A DNA stretch of 64,000 nucleotides from Ustilago trichophora (taxonomy: Eukaryota; Basidiomycota; Ustilaginomycetes; Ustilaginales; Ustilaginaceae): contig OOIN01000007.1 in the NCBI GenBank assembly GCA_900323505.1, positions 434,001 through 498,000 of the forward strand, given 5' to 3'. Made by a program: the position numbers and the translations under genes. Numbering within the stretch: the stretch's first letter is position 1; every line of letters begins with the position of its first letter. A model generated the notes under the pieces. It searched no databases, was not told where the DNA came from, and was given only the letters and a program-made list of their open reading frames with translations. Shown one piece after another: positions 51,232 through 61,234 of this stretch.

Positions 51232-53025
51232 ATGCCTCCGACGGCCGAATACAAGGCGCCATGGCCGGTGTTTGCGCTTGCATGGTCCAATCATCCCTCC
51301 ACATCGTCGTCATCGTCGTCTTTCTATCATCCTCGCAATCCATCCGGCTCTGCCAGATACGTCCCTCCATCTCCGTCACCGCTGGGCCGACAAGACGAGT
51401 TCGGCGGTCCACCTTCATCCAGCACCCCTGGTCCCCCAGATAGCGCCAGAATTGCCGTAGGCTCTTTTGTCGAGCAATATACAAATCGCATCCAGATTCT
51501 TGGCTTTCATCCCCGCGACTCATCTTCTCTCACTCTCATCGCAGACGCTTCGCATCCATACCCACCAACCAAGCTAGGTTTTCAGCCATCCACTTTATTT
51601 GATGCCTCTGCAAGCGAACGACGAGATGCATCATTAGAGAGAGAAAGAAGCTCAGGTGAGCGCGGATATGCTTCACCTACCACCAAACTCGCAAAACGCG
51701 GCAGCTGGGGTGCCAAAGTGCGCTCCTCTCTCTCAGGCGAAGGTGCCGAAGCACTGGATCACTACCCAGACAGAGAGCTCCTCGCAAGCACTGCCGACTG
51801 TCTGCGGATCTGGGAGATCTATCGCAACGAGTACTCGGATCCTTACCAATCAGGTTACGTGGGAGGCAACGGAGGAGGCGCACAGCAAGCGGAAGGCTCT
51901 CAGCTGCCCTTCTCCCTACGCGAAAAGAGCGTCCTGGCGCATTCCAAGAACACAAAGAGCCCACCTGCTCCCCTCACATCCTTCTCTTGGAACACTCCAT
52001 CACCCAACCTCATCGTCACTTCGAGTATCGACACCACATGCACAATCTGGGATCTCCCGACACGCACCGCCTTGACTCAGCTCATCGCGCACGACCGCGA
52101 AGTATACGACGTCGACTGGTGTCCCGGATCTGCTGATGTCTTTGCCAGTGTCGGCGCTGATGGAAGCGTACGTGTCTTTGACTTGCGCAGCTTGGAGCAT
52201 TCCACCATCATCTACGAAACAGGCACTGCACCCGGCGCTACCGAGTCGCGTCCAGGCACGAGCATGTCGACCTCGTCTCGAGCTACATCCACACGTAGTG
52301 TACCAGCTGCTCCGCTCCTCCGCATTGCTTTCAACCCGTGGGACGCAAACTACCTGGCCACCTTTCATCTCGAATCGGACTCGGTGCAGATCCTGGACGT
52401 CCGGGCACCTGGCTCACCTATCCTCGAGCTTCGAGGCCATTCAGCTGCCGTCAATGCCATCGCATGGGGACCTCCTTCGGTCGGAGCAGGAGTGCTCGGT
52501 CCCAGCAAAGGCATGGTATGTTCCGCTGCCGACGATGCGCAAGTCCTCGTGTATGATCTCGCCTCGACCACTTTGCGAACCGCTTCGGCCCAAGGTCGAA
52601 GGAGCAGAAACGGTCACGCACCATCACCAGCGCCAGGCTCTCTTGGCTATTCTCATTCGACCTCGTCCTTTGGTGGCACCGCAAGTCCTGCACCCACAGC
52701 CAGTATTGCTGGTAGCATCGGTATCGGGGCAGAGATTCCTTTCCTTGCTTACACGACACCCAACCAGGACATGGTCAACAATGTCTCCTGGCTCCGAGCC
52801 GGCGGTGGCGGTTTTCCACCAGGTGTCGGTGGCTTCAGTGGAGGAGGAGGAGGAGGAGGAGGAGGAGGAGGAGGGTCAAGCTCCAACAAGAGTGTGGTGC
52901 AGGAATGGAACGAGTTCACGGCGGGAAGCACCGGCGGAGGCAATTCGTCTTCAGGCTTCGCTCCTCACGACTCGGACTGGATCGCTCTGGCAGCGGGCAG
53001 CTCGGTTCGTGCTCTCAAGGTTTGA
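51232..53025 (+). CDS. WD40 scaffold protein of the DCAF7/HAN11/LWD family
   Basis: 597 residues, ATG at 51232, one exon. Segments match the highly conserved DCAF7 (WDR68) family in order: [18 protein letters not shown], then [125 protein letters not shown] and a final [16 protein letters not shown]. The family provides a seven-blade propeller that scaffolds DYRK kinases and MEKK1 in animals and MYB/clock complexes in plants. The fungal orthologue's partner is unknown to me. Ser-rich insertions interrupt blades 1-2, and a poly-Gly run (about 12 residues from a GGA repeat at 52840-52874) interrupts the last blade. Confidence 0.9.
   Translation: MPPTAEYKAPWPVFALAWSNHPSTSSSSSSFYHPRNPSGSARYVPPSPSPLGRQDEFGGPPSSSTPGPPDSARIAVGSFVEQYTNRIQILGFHPRDSSSLTLIADASHPYPPTKLGFQPSTLFDASASERRDASLERERSSGERGYASPTTKLAKRGSWGAKVRSSLSGEGAEALDHYPDRELLASTADCLRIWEIYRNEYSDPYQSGYVGGNGGGAQQAEGSQLPFSLREKSVLAHSKNTKSPPAPLTSFSWNTPSPNLIVTSSIDTTCTIWDLPTRTALTQLIAHDREVYDVDWCPGSADVFASVGADGSVRVFDLRSLEHSTIIYETGTAPGATESRPGTSMSTSSRATSTRSVPAAPLLRIAFNPWDANYLATFHLESDSVQILDVRAPGSPILELRGHSAAVNAIAWGPPSVGAGVLGPSKGMVCSAADDAQVLVYDLASTTLRTASAQGRRSRNGHAPSPAPGSLGYSHSTSSFGGTASPAPTASIAGSIGIGAEIPFLAYTTPNQDMVNNVSWLRAGGGGFPPGVGGFSGGGGGGGGGGGGSSSNKSVVQEWNEFTAGSTGGGNSSSGFAPHDSDWIALAAGSSVRALKV
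52840..52874. repeat. (GGA)n trinucleotide repeat encoding polyglycine
   Basis: About eleven GGA units within the DCAF7-type gene, in an insertion of the last WD40 blade. On the other strand it would read polyproline. Confidence 0.9.
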
Positions 53026-53416
53026 TTCACCTCACTGTCGCAGAAGAAGGACATCATCAGTGGCTATGTCAATTCAACAAGCATGCCTGATACCCGGAAT
53101 CACGAACCCTAAGCTGCATCTACAGAACAACATACTGTAACTGCAGGTTTGCCGCTGGAGTTGTTAGGTGAATAGAGATCGGGATGGACTCCGATCGGGA
53201 GCTTGTGCTGTGAGATGAGCATCGAAAAAGTGAAATTTCCCAAGCCGTGAGCGTGAGAAGAATTTGTTGCGCGATCCAACTGTGACGGCTATGTTGTTGT
53301 CCGTGCTCTCTCGTCGAAGGAGCCGATTCTCTCTCTTGTGACTGTCTGGTAACACCTCAACTTGATCTCTCTTTCTGATCACATCACACCTTTCACACCT
53401 TCCAACGCTTTGCATC
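53026..53416. other. Intergenic region between the DCAF7-type gene and the Nup2-like gene (tandem)
   Basis: 391 bp between two + strand genes. It must hold the terminator of the first and the promoter of the second. A pyrimidine-rich stretch precedes the Nup2-like ATG. I see no gene. Confidence 0.45.
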
Positions 53417-55570
53417 ATGAAGCGTCAAGCTGAGAAGCAGATCCGTCGCGAGGATGGCGACGATGCATCCGATGACGACTCACCATCACAAGGCTCCATG
53501 CCTGCCACCCCAGCTGCTGGTAGAGTCATCCGTGGCCTCCCCAAGCGTCGTGGCACGCCCGGCACACCTGGTGCTCCGGGAGCAGCCGCACCTAGTCCAG
53601 TGATGTTTGGCGCTGCATCGTCATCCTCGCCTTTCAGCGCTCCCGGGGGCTCCAACCCTTTCGCCAGTCTTGGTGGCAGTGGAGGATTCACTAACCCTTC
53701 TTCGGCGGCGGCAGCAGCAGCAGCTCCCGCGGCCTCTACATCGACACCCACCTTCAGTTTCGGTGCATCTGCAGCTGTTCCTAGCACCAGTTCCGCCTCA
53801 CAGCCACCCGCAAAAGCGAACCCTTTTGGAGGCTTCACAGGCTTTGGCGCTGCCAAACCCGCTGCTGCTCCCACGGCCAGCGCTTCTACCACCTCTTCCA
53901 ACACAACGGCTTCAACGTCATCGTTTTCGTTCGGTGCTCCAGCATCTCCTTCCGCTTCCAATTCGTCGGCAACGCCATCCAAGACTTCCAGCATTGTGTC
54001 CGGCATTCTTGGAAGCATGTCCTCGGCGCCTTCTGCAGCTTCTGCCACCGCTCCCTCCTCCACGCCATCCACCAACGGACAGAGCGCCTCGGCTGGCTTC
54101 GGAGGAAAAGAGAGGCTTCGCTCGCTTCGCGGTCTCAACATCTCTTTGCAGACAATACTGTCTCAAAAGATCAAGGAGCAGCTAGATGCGGACCCCTTTG
54201 CTGATCTCACACGGCTCATCGAGTCGTTCCGAGACCAGTATCGCAAACATCGAGACGCCGCAGAGAAGAATGCGTCTATCGCACCAACAACCAGCACGTC
54301 TGATCTCAACAGCACAGCCGCTCCGTTCAAGCCAGCCACAAACGGCGCAGCTTCTAGCGCTGCGCCTTCGACATCCTTGGCTGCGCCTTCTGCTGGCTCC
54401 AGCGCCTCATCGTCTCTTCCTAGTTTCAGCTTTGGCAAGCCCGCAACGGCGTCTGCCACCACAGCGTCGAGTACATCCACATCCAGCTCACCTTCTTTCT
54501 CTTTTGGATCCAGTCCCCAAGCCACTAAGCCGGCTAGCTCTGGTTTCTCCTTCTCTCCACTGCCTGCTGCCAGCTCCACACCGTCGTCAGCAGCGCCCGC
54601 ATCCTCTTCGTTCTCCTTTGGAGGCTCTGGCATGGCCAAAAAGCCTGTGAAATCGGATGTACAGGAGAGTGATGAGGATGAGAACGACGATGATCAGGCA
54701 GAAGACGACGGAGACGAGGATGATGAGGGTGACGCTGGCGAGGGCGAAGACTACGGCGAGGAAGACGACGAAGACGATGAAGAAGAAGAAGAGGAAGATC
54801 AGATCGACCAAGAAGCAGAAGACCACGGAGAACAAGTTGACGAAGATGATGATGATGAAGATGATGATGACGAGGTGGTGGTGACCGGCTCAAAGACAGC
54901 GTCTTCATCCTCAAGCGCCAAGCCACCCTCTTTCTCGCTTCCAACCGGTGGCTTCTCGTTCGGTGGCAAGCCCATCAGCAACACCACGTCCGAAGAAGAC
55001 AAGCAAAAAGCAGAGGCCACCCGCAACATGACAGGCGCTCCCAAGCTCGATCTGCCTGCCTCTGGCGGCTTTTCATTCGGTGGCAAGCCTGTCAACTTTT
55101 CCGCCAAAACGCCTGCAGCTCCTTCCGCATCCACATCCGCACCCGCCCCTGCCGCGCCGACGTTCTCCTTCGGCAAACCTGCTGAAGCTGCTTCCAAGGC
55201 AGCGCCCACCTTCTCCTTCGGCGGTAGCACATCGAACACGAGCAAAGACGGTGCGTCCGCATTCGGTGGATTCGGCTCTTCTAGCAGCACCAGCACCGCG
55301 TCCTCGTCTACACCTGCTACGCCTGCGTTCTCATTCGGTGGTGCAGCAAAGTCGCAGCCTGCGGCCTTTGGCTCGTCATTCGGCTCGTCATCCACTGCTT
55401 CCCCAACCTTCTCCTTTGGCGGCTCATCTTCGCCCTCATCGGGAAGCAACTTTGCCAATCTTTCCGCCAGCACAGCTTCAAAACCAGGCGCTTTCTCTTT
55501 CGGCTCACAAGCGATCAAATTTGGCGATGCCAAGAAGACAGATGATGACAAGGACGGGGCCGACAAGTGA
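53417..55570 (+). CDS. NUP2: Nup2/Nup50-like FSFG nucleoporin lacking a Ran-binding domain
   Basis: 717 residues, ATG at 53417, one exon. The N-terminus (MKRQAEKQIRREDG, then VIRGLPKRRG near 37-46) is the NUP50/Nup2 importin-alpha-binding segment. Twelve FSFG repeats are spread through Ser/Ala/Thr-rich linkers. A helical segment at about 232-285 (SLRGLNISLQTILSQKIKE, DPFADLTRLIESFRDQYRKH) matches the conserved middle of Nup2. A highly acidic run (Asp/Glu) covers about 418-490. The protein should act at the nuclear basket, speeding release of importin-alpha and cargo. Nup2 proteins usually end with a Ran-binding domain. Here the protein ends in FSFG repeats and a short charged tail, and no Ran-binding sequence follows in the next 785 bp. 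It could be a Ran-independent Nup2, or a Nup60-type partner. Confidence 0.85.
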   Translation: MKRQAEKQIRREDGDDASDDDSPSQGSMPATPAAGRVIRGLPKRRGTPGTPGAPGAAAPSPVMFGAASSSSPFSAPGGSNPFASLGGSGGFTNPSSAAAAAAAPAASTSTPTFSFGASAAVPSTSSASQPPAKANPFGGFTGFGAAKPAAAPTASASTTSSNTTASTSSFSFGAPASPSASNSSATPSKTSSIVSGILGSMSSAPSAASATAPSSTPSTNGQSASAGFGGKERLRSLRGLNISLQTILSQKIKEQLDADPFADLTRLIESFRDQYRKHRDAAEKNASIAPTTSTSDLNSTAAPFKPATNGAASSAAPSTSLAAPSAGSSASSSLPSFSFGKPATASATTASSTSTSSSPSFSFGSSPQATKPASSGFSFSPLPAASSTPSSAAPASSSFSFGGSGMAKKPVKSDVQESDEDENDDDQAEDDGDEDDEGDAGEGEDYGEEDDEDDEEEEEEDQIDQEAEDHGEQVDEDDDDEDDDDEVVVTGSKTASSSSSAKPPSFSLPTGGFSFGGKPISNTTSEEDKQKAEATRNMTGAPKLDLPASGGFSFGGKPVNFSAKTPAAPSASTSAPAPAAPTFSFGKPAEAASKAAPTFSFGGSTSNTSKDGASAFGGFGSSSSTSTASSSTPATPAFSFGGAAKSQPAAFGSSFGSSSTASPTFSFGGSSSPSSGSNFANLSASTASKPGAFSFGSQAIKFGDAKKTDDDKDGADK

Positions 55571-56355
55571 TCCTTCAGTTGTTGTGGAGCAATGGATGCT
55601 CATCGACTCACTCAGGCTTTGGCCAGTGTGGTCTGTGCAAAGGATTGTGTTCAAATGGGGAAACAATGTTGCATCAAGCAAGAAAAGGCTGTGTGAGAAT
55701 GAAAGCAAGAAGTGCGTTGGTCATGTTCACTTTAGAAGTATGCTAAGGCCGTTAAAAGGTGCAGAGCAAGTCTATGTAGCGTCTTGCTTGTCGCCTCGTC
55801 TCGGCGATAGAACTGCCAGAATTATGCATTCTAGAAGCAAAGGGGGTGTAGAATAGTCGTAAGATGGAACTGGGACTAGTCTCCTGCAAGTGAGACATAT
55901 GGTCAGTATGCTTTGTTTGATATGCGTCTTAATAACCTCATTGGACGCTGTACAAAAAGTCGGAGAAGCCTTGAAATTTCTTGTCAAGGTTGTAAATACA
56001 GTACCAATGGCTAATCTCATTCTCAACACCCATCTCGGAGATGAAGGTGGATGTAATCTTCTAGTCACCAAGAATAATCATCGTGGTGATTGATCCAACA
56101 ACAATTGGGAAGTGGGCGGTGATTATGCTCATCATTGTTGGTGTACATGCTCCAACACTACCACGCTGTTTGTAGCAACCCTCTTTAGGACCACAATCAC
56201 TCCATAGCGAAGCCAAATATGATTTCAATGCTGACCATGACGTTCTACAAACAGTAGCCTGCTGTCAAAGAATAGCACCAGATCTTGGTGTATATGCTTG
56301 CAGAAGATCACTGGAGGAAACAGCTGAGTATGACCGTGGTGCGGGAGGATATAAG
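55571..56355. other. 785-bp convergent intergenic region
   Basis: This lies between the stop codons of the Nup2-like gene and DNA2. It contains one TACAGTA motif (55997-56003). I looked for a continuation encoding a Ran-binding domain on the + strand and found none. No gene is supported. Confidence 0.45.
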
Positions 56356-59300
56356 CTAGATCTCTTGGACCCAACCCTGGCCCCTAACCAGGCCAAGCAG
56401 CGGCCTCACGACCGTTGAACTTTCCAACGTCACGCTGTGTCCGACCATGACCAGCTTCTTCTTGGCGCGTGTGAGGGTGACATTAAGTCTGCGCAAGTCG
56501 TTGAGCAGCTCGCCAGTGTTGCCACCTTTGTCTGCATCGGTGTTGGACGTGTTGAGGGGAGAATAGTTGGCACGGGTGAAAGTGACCAAGATGACGTCCT
56601 TGTCTCTACCCTGACTCTGATCTGCTGTGAGAAGCTCGATTTGGTCCAGGCCCTCGACCGCTCTGCCTTTCTGAGTGAGGGAGTGTTGCAGGAGGAGCGA
56701 ACGCAACAGCTTGATTTGCTGGCGATAGGGTGTGACGACTGCGATCTGGCTTGCATCGCATCCGCCGACGATGAGGGCTGAAGCGATGCGAACTACAAGC
56801 TCCGCTTCAAACAGGTTCTTCACTAGATCACCGTGCTTGCTCTCGCCTGCCTCTGCAAGTGCGCGAGTCGAAGTGTCCAAGAACCGAACTTTACTCTCGG
56901 GTTGTAGTAGGTCTTTCATCCATGGATCACCTGCTGCAAAGTTCAACGCAGCCTGGAAAGCAGGAAGAATCAGCGTCCGATCCCGAACATTTTCGCTTCC
57001 AGCCCTGAGCTGCCCTCCGTATACCAAGTCGTTTGACAGCCGCATGATGTCAGCGTTCATTCTGTATTGCGACCGCAATGCCACCATCGCCTCCTTGCCG
57101 TGCTGATCCGAGAGCAACTTGAACAGTGACACGTCCAAGCCGCCCGCTTTGGCTTCCGGGTTCTTGACCAGAGGTGGGAGCTGGTGGTGGTCGCCCACGA
57201 GAACAAACTTGTCCGCGAATCGAAGCGGCCCAAGACAGGTTGGAAGTGGGATCTGAGATGCCTCGTCGACGATACAGTAGTCAAAGAGATAGGCTGAGGA
57301 TTTTTCTTCACCTGCACTGGTGCGACTGCGGAGCTTCTTTGCTACACCGGACGTGAAGAATGTATGGTGAACGCTCAGACAGGTTGCTGCGACGACGTTG
57401 GGTGTCTCAAAGGCCTCCTTGAGCTCCTCCAGAGTTGTGCAGCGCGGAAGAAGGAACGGTTGCGCATCGGGATGAACCTTTTCTTTGCTGCCGAGTCGCA
57501 AAATGCGCATGTCGTCTCCGTCTCTGTTTTTCTTCTCGACTCGATCCTCGGCCAGCTTCCTCAAGATGGTGTCGACGGCCGAATGGGTGTAGCTGGTCAG
57601 GAGGATGCGCTTGCCGAGCTTCACAAGAAGCTCGATGAGCTTGGCGATGGTTGTTGTCTTTCCCGTGCCAGGCATTCCGAGAACTAGAGCGTAATCTTGC
57701 GCAGAAAGCACCTTTTCGATCGCGAGCTTCTGGTCGTCGTTGACGCTTGCGTCTGCATGTACTTGAGCAATGATTCTGCCCACGGTTCCACTCTCCGAGC
57801 CGACTGGAAACGCCTCTTCCAACTGCTCCGACGAAAGAAATCGTGGCGGTCGCCTGTCAACAATCAACTCGCGACGCTTGACGTCTCCGCCTCTTTGGGG
57901 AGTCAAGAAGAGCGCGGCTAGATTAGCTCGAACGCGACCCATTCCGCTACCAAGCTCGTCTTTGTCGATGCGGAACACAGTCCTCTCCGCAGCGGCCGCA
58001 ACGTTGAATGATTCTACTTGTGCATCGGCGTTACTCCTCTCTAATGCTCTCCGCATGGCCGCGTCGAGGGAATGATCCAACCCGATCTCGACAGCCGTTG
58101 GCGTCAGCTTAGCCACGAAACCTTGAGCGACCGAGAGCATGTCTGGCTCGATCGAAATGGTCACTGGGTCATTGACAGTGATGTGACCGGAAAGCAGACC
58201 AGCTTCGGCATCTTGAGTAGCGTCGTGATGTCGAACGAAGCGATGGACAATTCTACGCATCGAGCTCGAAGGTCCATGTGATGAGGTTTGTGGAAGAATG
58301 TCGAGACGCATGTTGCCAAAGCAGCGACCCACCTTCTCGCGTTGTTCCGCTGTCATGGTCCACATTTCCCTGCGGAAGCGAACGGCATCCTCTTCCTCGA
58401 GGTTGAGCAATCGATCCCACTTGCGGAAGAAGTCGAGATGAACGTCGTTGAGATGCTCGGTCTTTTGCTCGTAGACCTCAGCGATCGGCGATCTCTTAGA
58501 AAGCATCTTGCCGAATTTTGACACCGTGCTGCCTTCGATGTCGTCCAGTGTTGCTGCGGAAGGCTCGACGATGTTCTCGACAGCGCGGCGGAAGAGCATG
58601 CATCCGTCAACAGCGTAGCATCTTCGACACTTGTGCTCGTTGTCGATTGTCGGTGGCAACACTTGTGCGACCTCCTCTGCTGATTCTACAAGCTTTGACT
58701 TTTGCAGCCGAATTGCGTCGTGACGGAGGTAGTGAGCCAGCTCGTTGCGGCCGATGATGAGACTGCGCACTTCATTTCGGCTTCGGCTGATGCGATGCAG
58801 CTCACCAGATTTAGAATAGTAAAGAAGGCCATCGCTCACGCGCACTCCATAGCGATCAGACATCATGAGCGTATACAACATGGTCTGAGCACGATGTTCA
58901 GTCGAAACAACCTCGGCGCGGCCCGTCTTGAGCTCGAGCGGTACAACTGACGTTGTGAAGCGATGCTGGTGCTGTTCGGCTGCTGGACTCTTTTGATCTG
59001 CTCGTGAAAAGGCTTGTCTTGGATGTCCCGAAGTTGTCTTTGCTTTCGAAGATCCCGACGCCTCGAGAATGTCGCACTCTACAGAGACATCCACTTTGCC
59101 TTTGAGTCCAAAGATGGGACTCCAAATTTCCTCTTCGACGTCCAGGATGCGCCTTAGCCGTACTTTGGCCTGTGCTGACGTGGTTGCTTTACCACACTCA
59201 CGCAGAGTTGCTTCCGGATGGAAGGTGGCGTTATCGTCGCGGAGCAGAAAGGTACGAGCAAAGTGAGCAAAAGGTGCCGCTTTCTCTCGCAATTGGACAA

Positions 59301-60717
59301 CTGCTTCCTCCACGCTGAGATTGATGGCGTACAAGCTCTCGATGTTGGAGCGCACCTGCTCCTCCACCTGACTTTCCACAAAGGCTTTGCTGAAATCGCC
59401 AATACCCTGCCATTGTTCGGGCCAAGGGGACGAGACTGTAGCTGTGTCCTGTGGCTCTTCGGCACTGTCAACGCCTGTCAAAGATCTCTGTGAGGATTGT
59501 GCTGGCGACGATGCTGTTAGACAAGCTTGGAGCAGCTCGTGAAGCATGTTACCCATGACGAGGCTGATGGACATATCAGACGCGCCACGTAGCCGATCCT
59601 GGACAACAGGCTTCCGAATGCAAGATGCAACATCTGCCACTTTGGTTGCTGTCACAAGTACATCAGGGTGAACCACTAGAAGGTTATCGAGCGCGTGTTC
59701 GGTGCTCTCCAGGCCTTTCGAGGTAGCAGAACGAGAGGAAAAGATCATGATCTTTGCCTTCGGCGCATCATTCGACGCGAGCAATTCCTGCGTGGCACAT
59801 TGTGAAAGGGATGGCATCGATGCTAGGTCATCCCAGAGGTCATCGTCCTCATCCTCTGGACCGTCAGCTCCATTGACGTCTGCTCGCTTGTCTATGGGCT
59901 GTTCAATGGCCACCTCGACCCTTGACGTGGGCTCGGAACCCCTCGTTGGCGTGCTGTCTTGCTTGCTCTGCTGGTCGAGTAAGACGGGAATCTTGACCAT
60001 GCCATCCTCGTATTGACCAACAAGATGGACAATGTTGCCAACAGAGATCATGGTCTGCATCCAGTCATCGCGCAGAGAGGCGAGCAAAGTCTCGACCTGT
60101 TTGTCCGCAGACGAGGCATCGGAAAGGCGCTTTCTAGGACTGGCCTGTGTGACGTTCTTGCTGTGCTTGTCTGTTTCGAGGACCAAGATTTTCTCCGGAC
60201 GCGTGCGCATTGACGTGCTTGGCCCATCTACAGTGACTTCGTACGAGCTCTCGACCACCGCCAAGACGCGACATCGAACATAGTTGCACTGTTCTCGCGG
60301 TTGTTTACCGGCAGACGCTGTACGTTCTATTGAGCTCGATGTAATCTGCTCAGCAGCTGATGCAGATTGTCTTGGGAAGTCGTCGTCGTGTTCGATCTTT
60401 TGACGCTTGATGCCGGAAGCCGAGACGATGCGAGAGGTCGATGTCGTTGATTGAGCTGGTGCCGGTCTAAACCAATCTTCCAGATCACGATCTATTGCTG
60501 GCTGTGACTGTAGGCGAGTAGAGTCCTTGAGTGGGGATCTGAAACGGGAGGCATTCGAGCCGGAAGTTGGGGACGCTTTGTGCTGCTGCGATGATCGTGG
60601 TAGGCGAGCTGGCTTCTTCTTTGGCGGACTCTGAGAAGGAGGTATGGAGAAGTGTGAAGCGTCGAGGTCGGCAAAGAGTTCGTCCATGAACAGAGCGTCG
60701 GCAGCGTCGAGCGTCAT
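56356..60717 (-). CDS. DNA2: DNA2 nuclease-helicase
   Basis: 1453 residues from the ATG at 60717 (the frame extends upstream, but without an ATG). Order of domains: disordered N-terminus; RecB-type nuclease with ELKTGR near 596 and a downstream metal-binding Asp region (VDVSVECDI); an iron-sulfur cluster with one Cys near 366 (VASCIRKPVVQDR) and three in CRRCYAVDGC near 695-705; and an SF1B helicase. The helicase motifs are GMPGTGKTTT (near 1012-1021), VDEASQI (near 1149), GDHHQLPPL, LRSQYRMN, QSQGRDKDVILVTF and LNVTLTRAKKKLVMVGH. All key residues are present. Dna2 trims long 5' flaps in Okazaki-fragment maturation and resects DNA ends with Sgs1/BLM in the nucleus. Intronless; it lies downstream of the ARP9-like gene on the same strand. 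Confidence 0.96.
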   Translation of the reverse strand: MTLDAADALFMDELFADLDASHFSIPPSQSPPKKKPARLPRSSQQHKASPTSGSNASRFRSPLKDSTRLQSQPAIDRDLEDWFRPAPAQSTTSTSRIVSASGIKRQKIEHDDDFPRQSASAAEQITSSSIERTASAGKQPREQCNYVRCRVLAVVESSYEVTVDGPSTSMRTRPEKILVLETDKHSKNVTQASPRKRLSDASSADKQVETLLASLRDDWMQTMISVGNIVHLVGQYEDGMVKIPVLLDQQSKQDSTPTRGSEPTSRVEVAIEQPIDKRADVNGADGPEDEDDDLWDDLASMPSLSQCATQELLASNDAPKAKIMIFSSRSATSKGLESTEHALDNLLVVHPDVLVTATKVADVASCIRKPVVQDRLRGASDMSISLVMGNMLHELLQACLTASSPAQSSQRSLTGVDSAEEPQDTATVSSPWPEQWQGIGDFSKAFVESQVEEQVRSNIESLYAINLSVEEAVVQLREKAAPFAHFARTFLLRDDNATFHPEATLRECGKATTSAQAKVRLRRILDVEEEIWSPIFGLKGKVDVSVECDILEASGSSKAKTTSGHPRQAFSRADQKSPAAEQHQHRFTTSVVPLELKTGRAEVVSTEHRAQTMLYTLMMSDRYGVRVSDGLLYYSKSGELHRISRSRNEVRSLIIGRNELAHYLRHDAIRLQKSKLVESAEEVAQVLPPTIDNEHKCRRCYAVDGCMLFRRAVENIVEPSAATLDDIEGSTVSKFGKMLSKRSPIAEVYEQKTEHLNDVHLDFFRKWDRLLNLEEEDAVRFRREMWTMTAEQREKVGRCFGNMRLDILPQTSSHGPSSSMRRIVHRFVRHHDATQDAEAGLLSGHITVNDPVTISIEPDMLSVAQGFVAKLTPTAVEIGLDHSLDAAMRRALERSNADAQVESFNVAAAAERTVFRIDKDELGSGMGRVRANLAALFLTPQRGGDVKRRELIVDRRPPRFLSSEQLEEAFPVGSESGTVGRIIAQVHADASVNDDQKLAIEKVLSAQDYALVLGMPGTGKTTTIAKLIELLVKLGKRILLTSYTHSAVDTILRKLAEDRVEKKNRDGDDMRILRLGSKEKVHPDAQPFLLPRCTTLEELKEAFETPNVVAATCLSVHHTFFTSGVAKKLRSRTSAGEEKSSAYLFDYCIVDEASQIPLPTCLGPLRFADKFVLVGDHHQLPPLVKNPEAKAGGLDVSLFKLLSDQHGKEAMVALRSQYRMNADIMRLSNDLVYGGQLRAGSENVRDRTLILPAFQAALNFAAGDPWMKDLLQPESKVRFLDTSTRALAEAGESKHGDLVKNLFEAELVVRIASALIVGGCDASQIAVVTPYRQQIKLLRSLLLQHSLTQKGRAVEGLDQIELLTADQSQGRDKDVILVTFTRANYSPLNTSNTDADKGGNTGELLNDLRRLNVTLTRAKKKLVMVGHSVTLESSTVVRPLLGLVRGQGWVQEI

Positions 60718-61234
60718 GACGGCGAGAGGAAGGCTGACCGAGAAGGTGAAGACGATTGAACGGATCAGCTGTGAGGCGAATGAATATTGCGCCTGTGTTT
60801 CTAAGAGAACCAATTATCACATATGACAATCATTGGACTGATGAAAAGAGAAAGCCGTAGAGACCGTTGAGGTCGAGGTCCTGATACTGAGCAAGATGAT
60901 GGTTGTTGGATATACTGTACTGTACAATGGTCGAAGTCAAGACTTGCAAAGATTTCAGCTGCCAAGTGTTGGTTTGGCTTTGATGCGCCACAGTGCTCCT
61001 CCACTCAACCTGGACTTGGACCCTGAATCCGAGCCAAAGTGGCCTCGTGTCGTGTCACGCGTGTTTTTCTTCGAAAAACTGTTAGGCCTTCACATGCGAC
61101 CTCGCCAGAATCTGCCATCCTTCTCATACAGGCAGTTTTCACAGTTCAAGGTAAGAGTCGAGTGAAGGGACGCTGTGTTGGCCATTATTGCAAGATCTCT
61201 AAAAGTACAGTGTAGGTATCGGAACAGACTAGGC
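60718..61234. promoter_or_regulatory. Intergenic region upstream of DNA2, downstream of the ARP9-like gene
   Basis: 517 bp in which the DNA2 promoter must lie. About 196-207 bp upstream of the DNA2 ATG there are two overlapping copies of TACTGTA (60913-60924). An additional TACAGTG-type half-match is at about 61205. No gene is supported. Confidence 0.45.
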
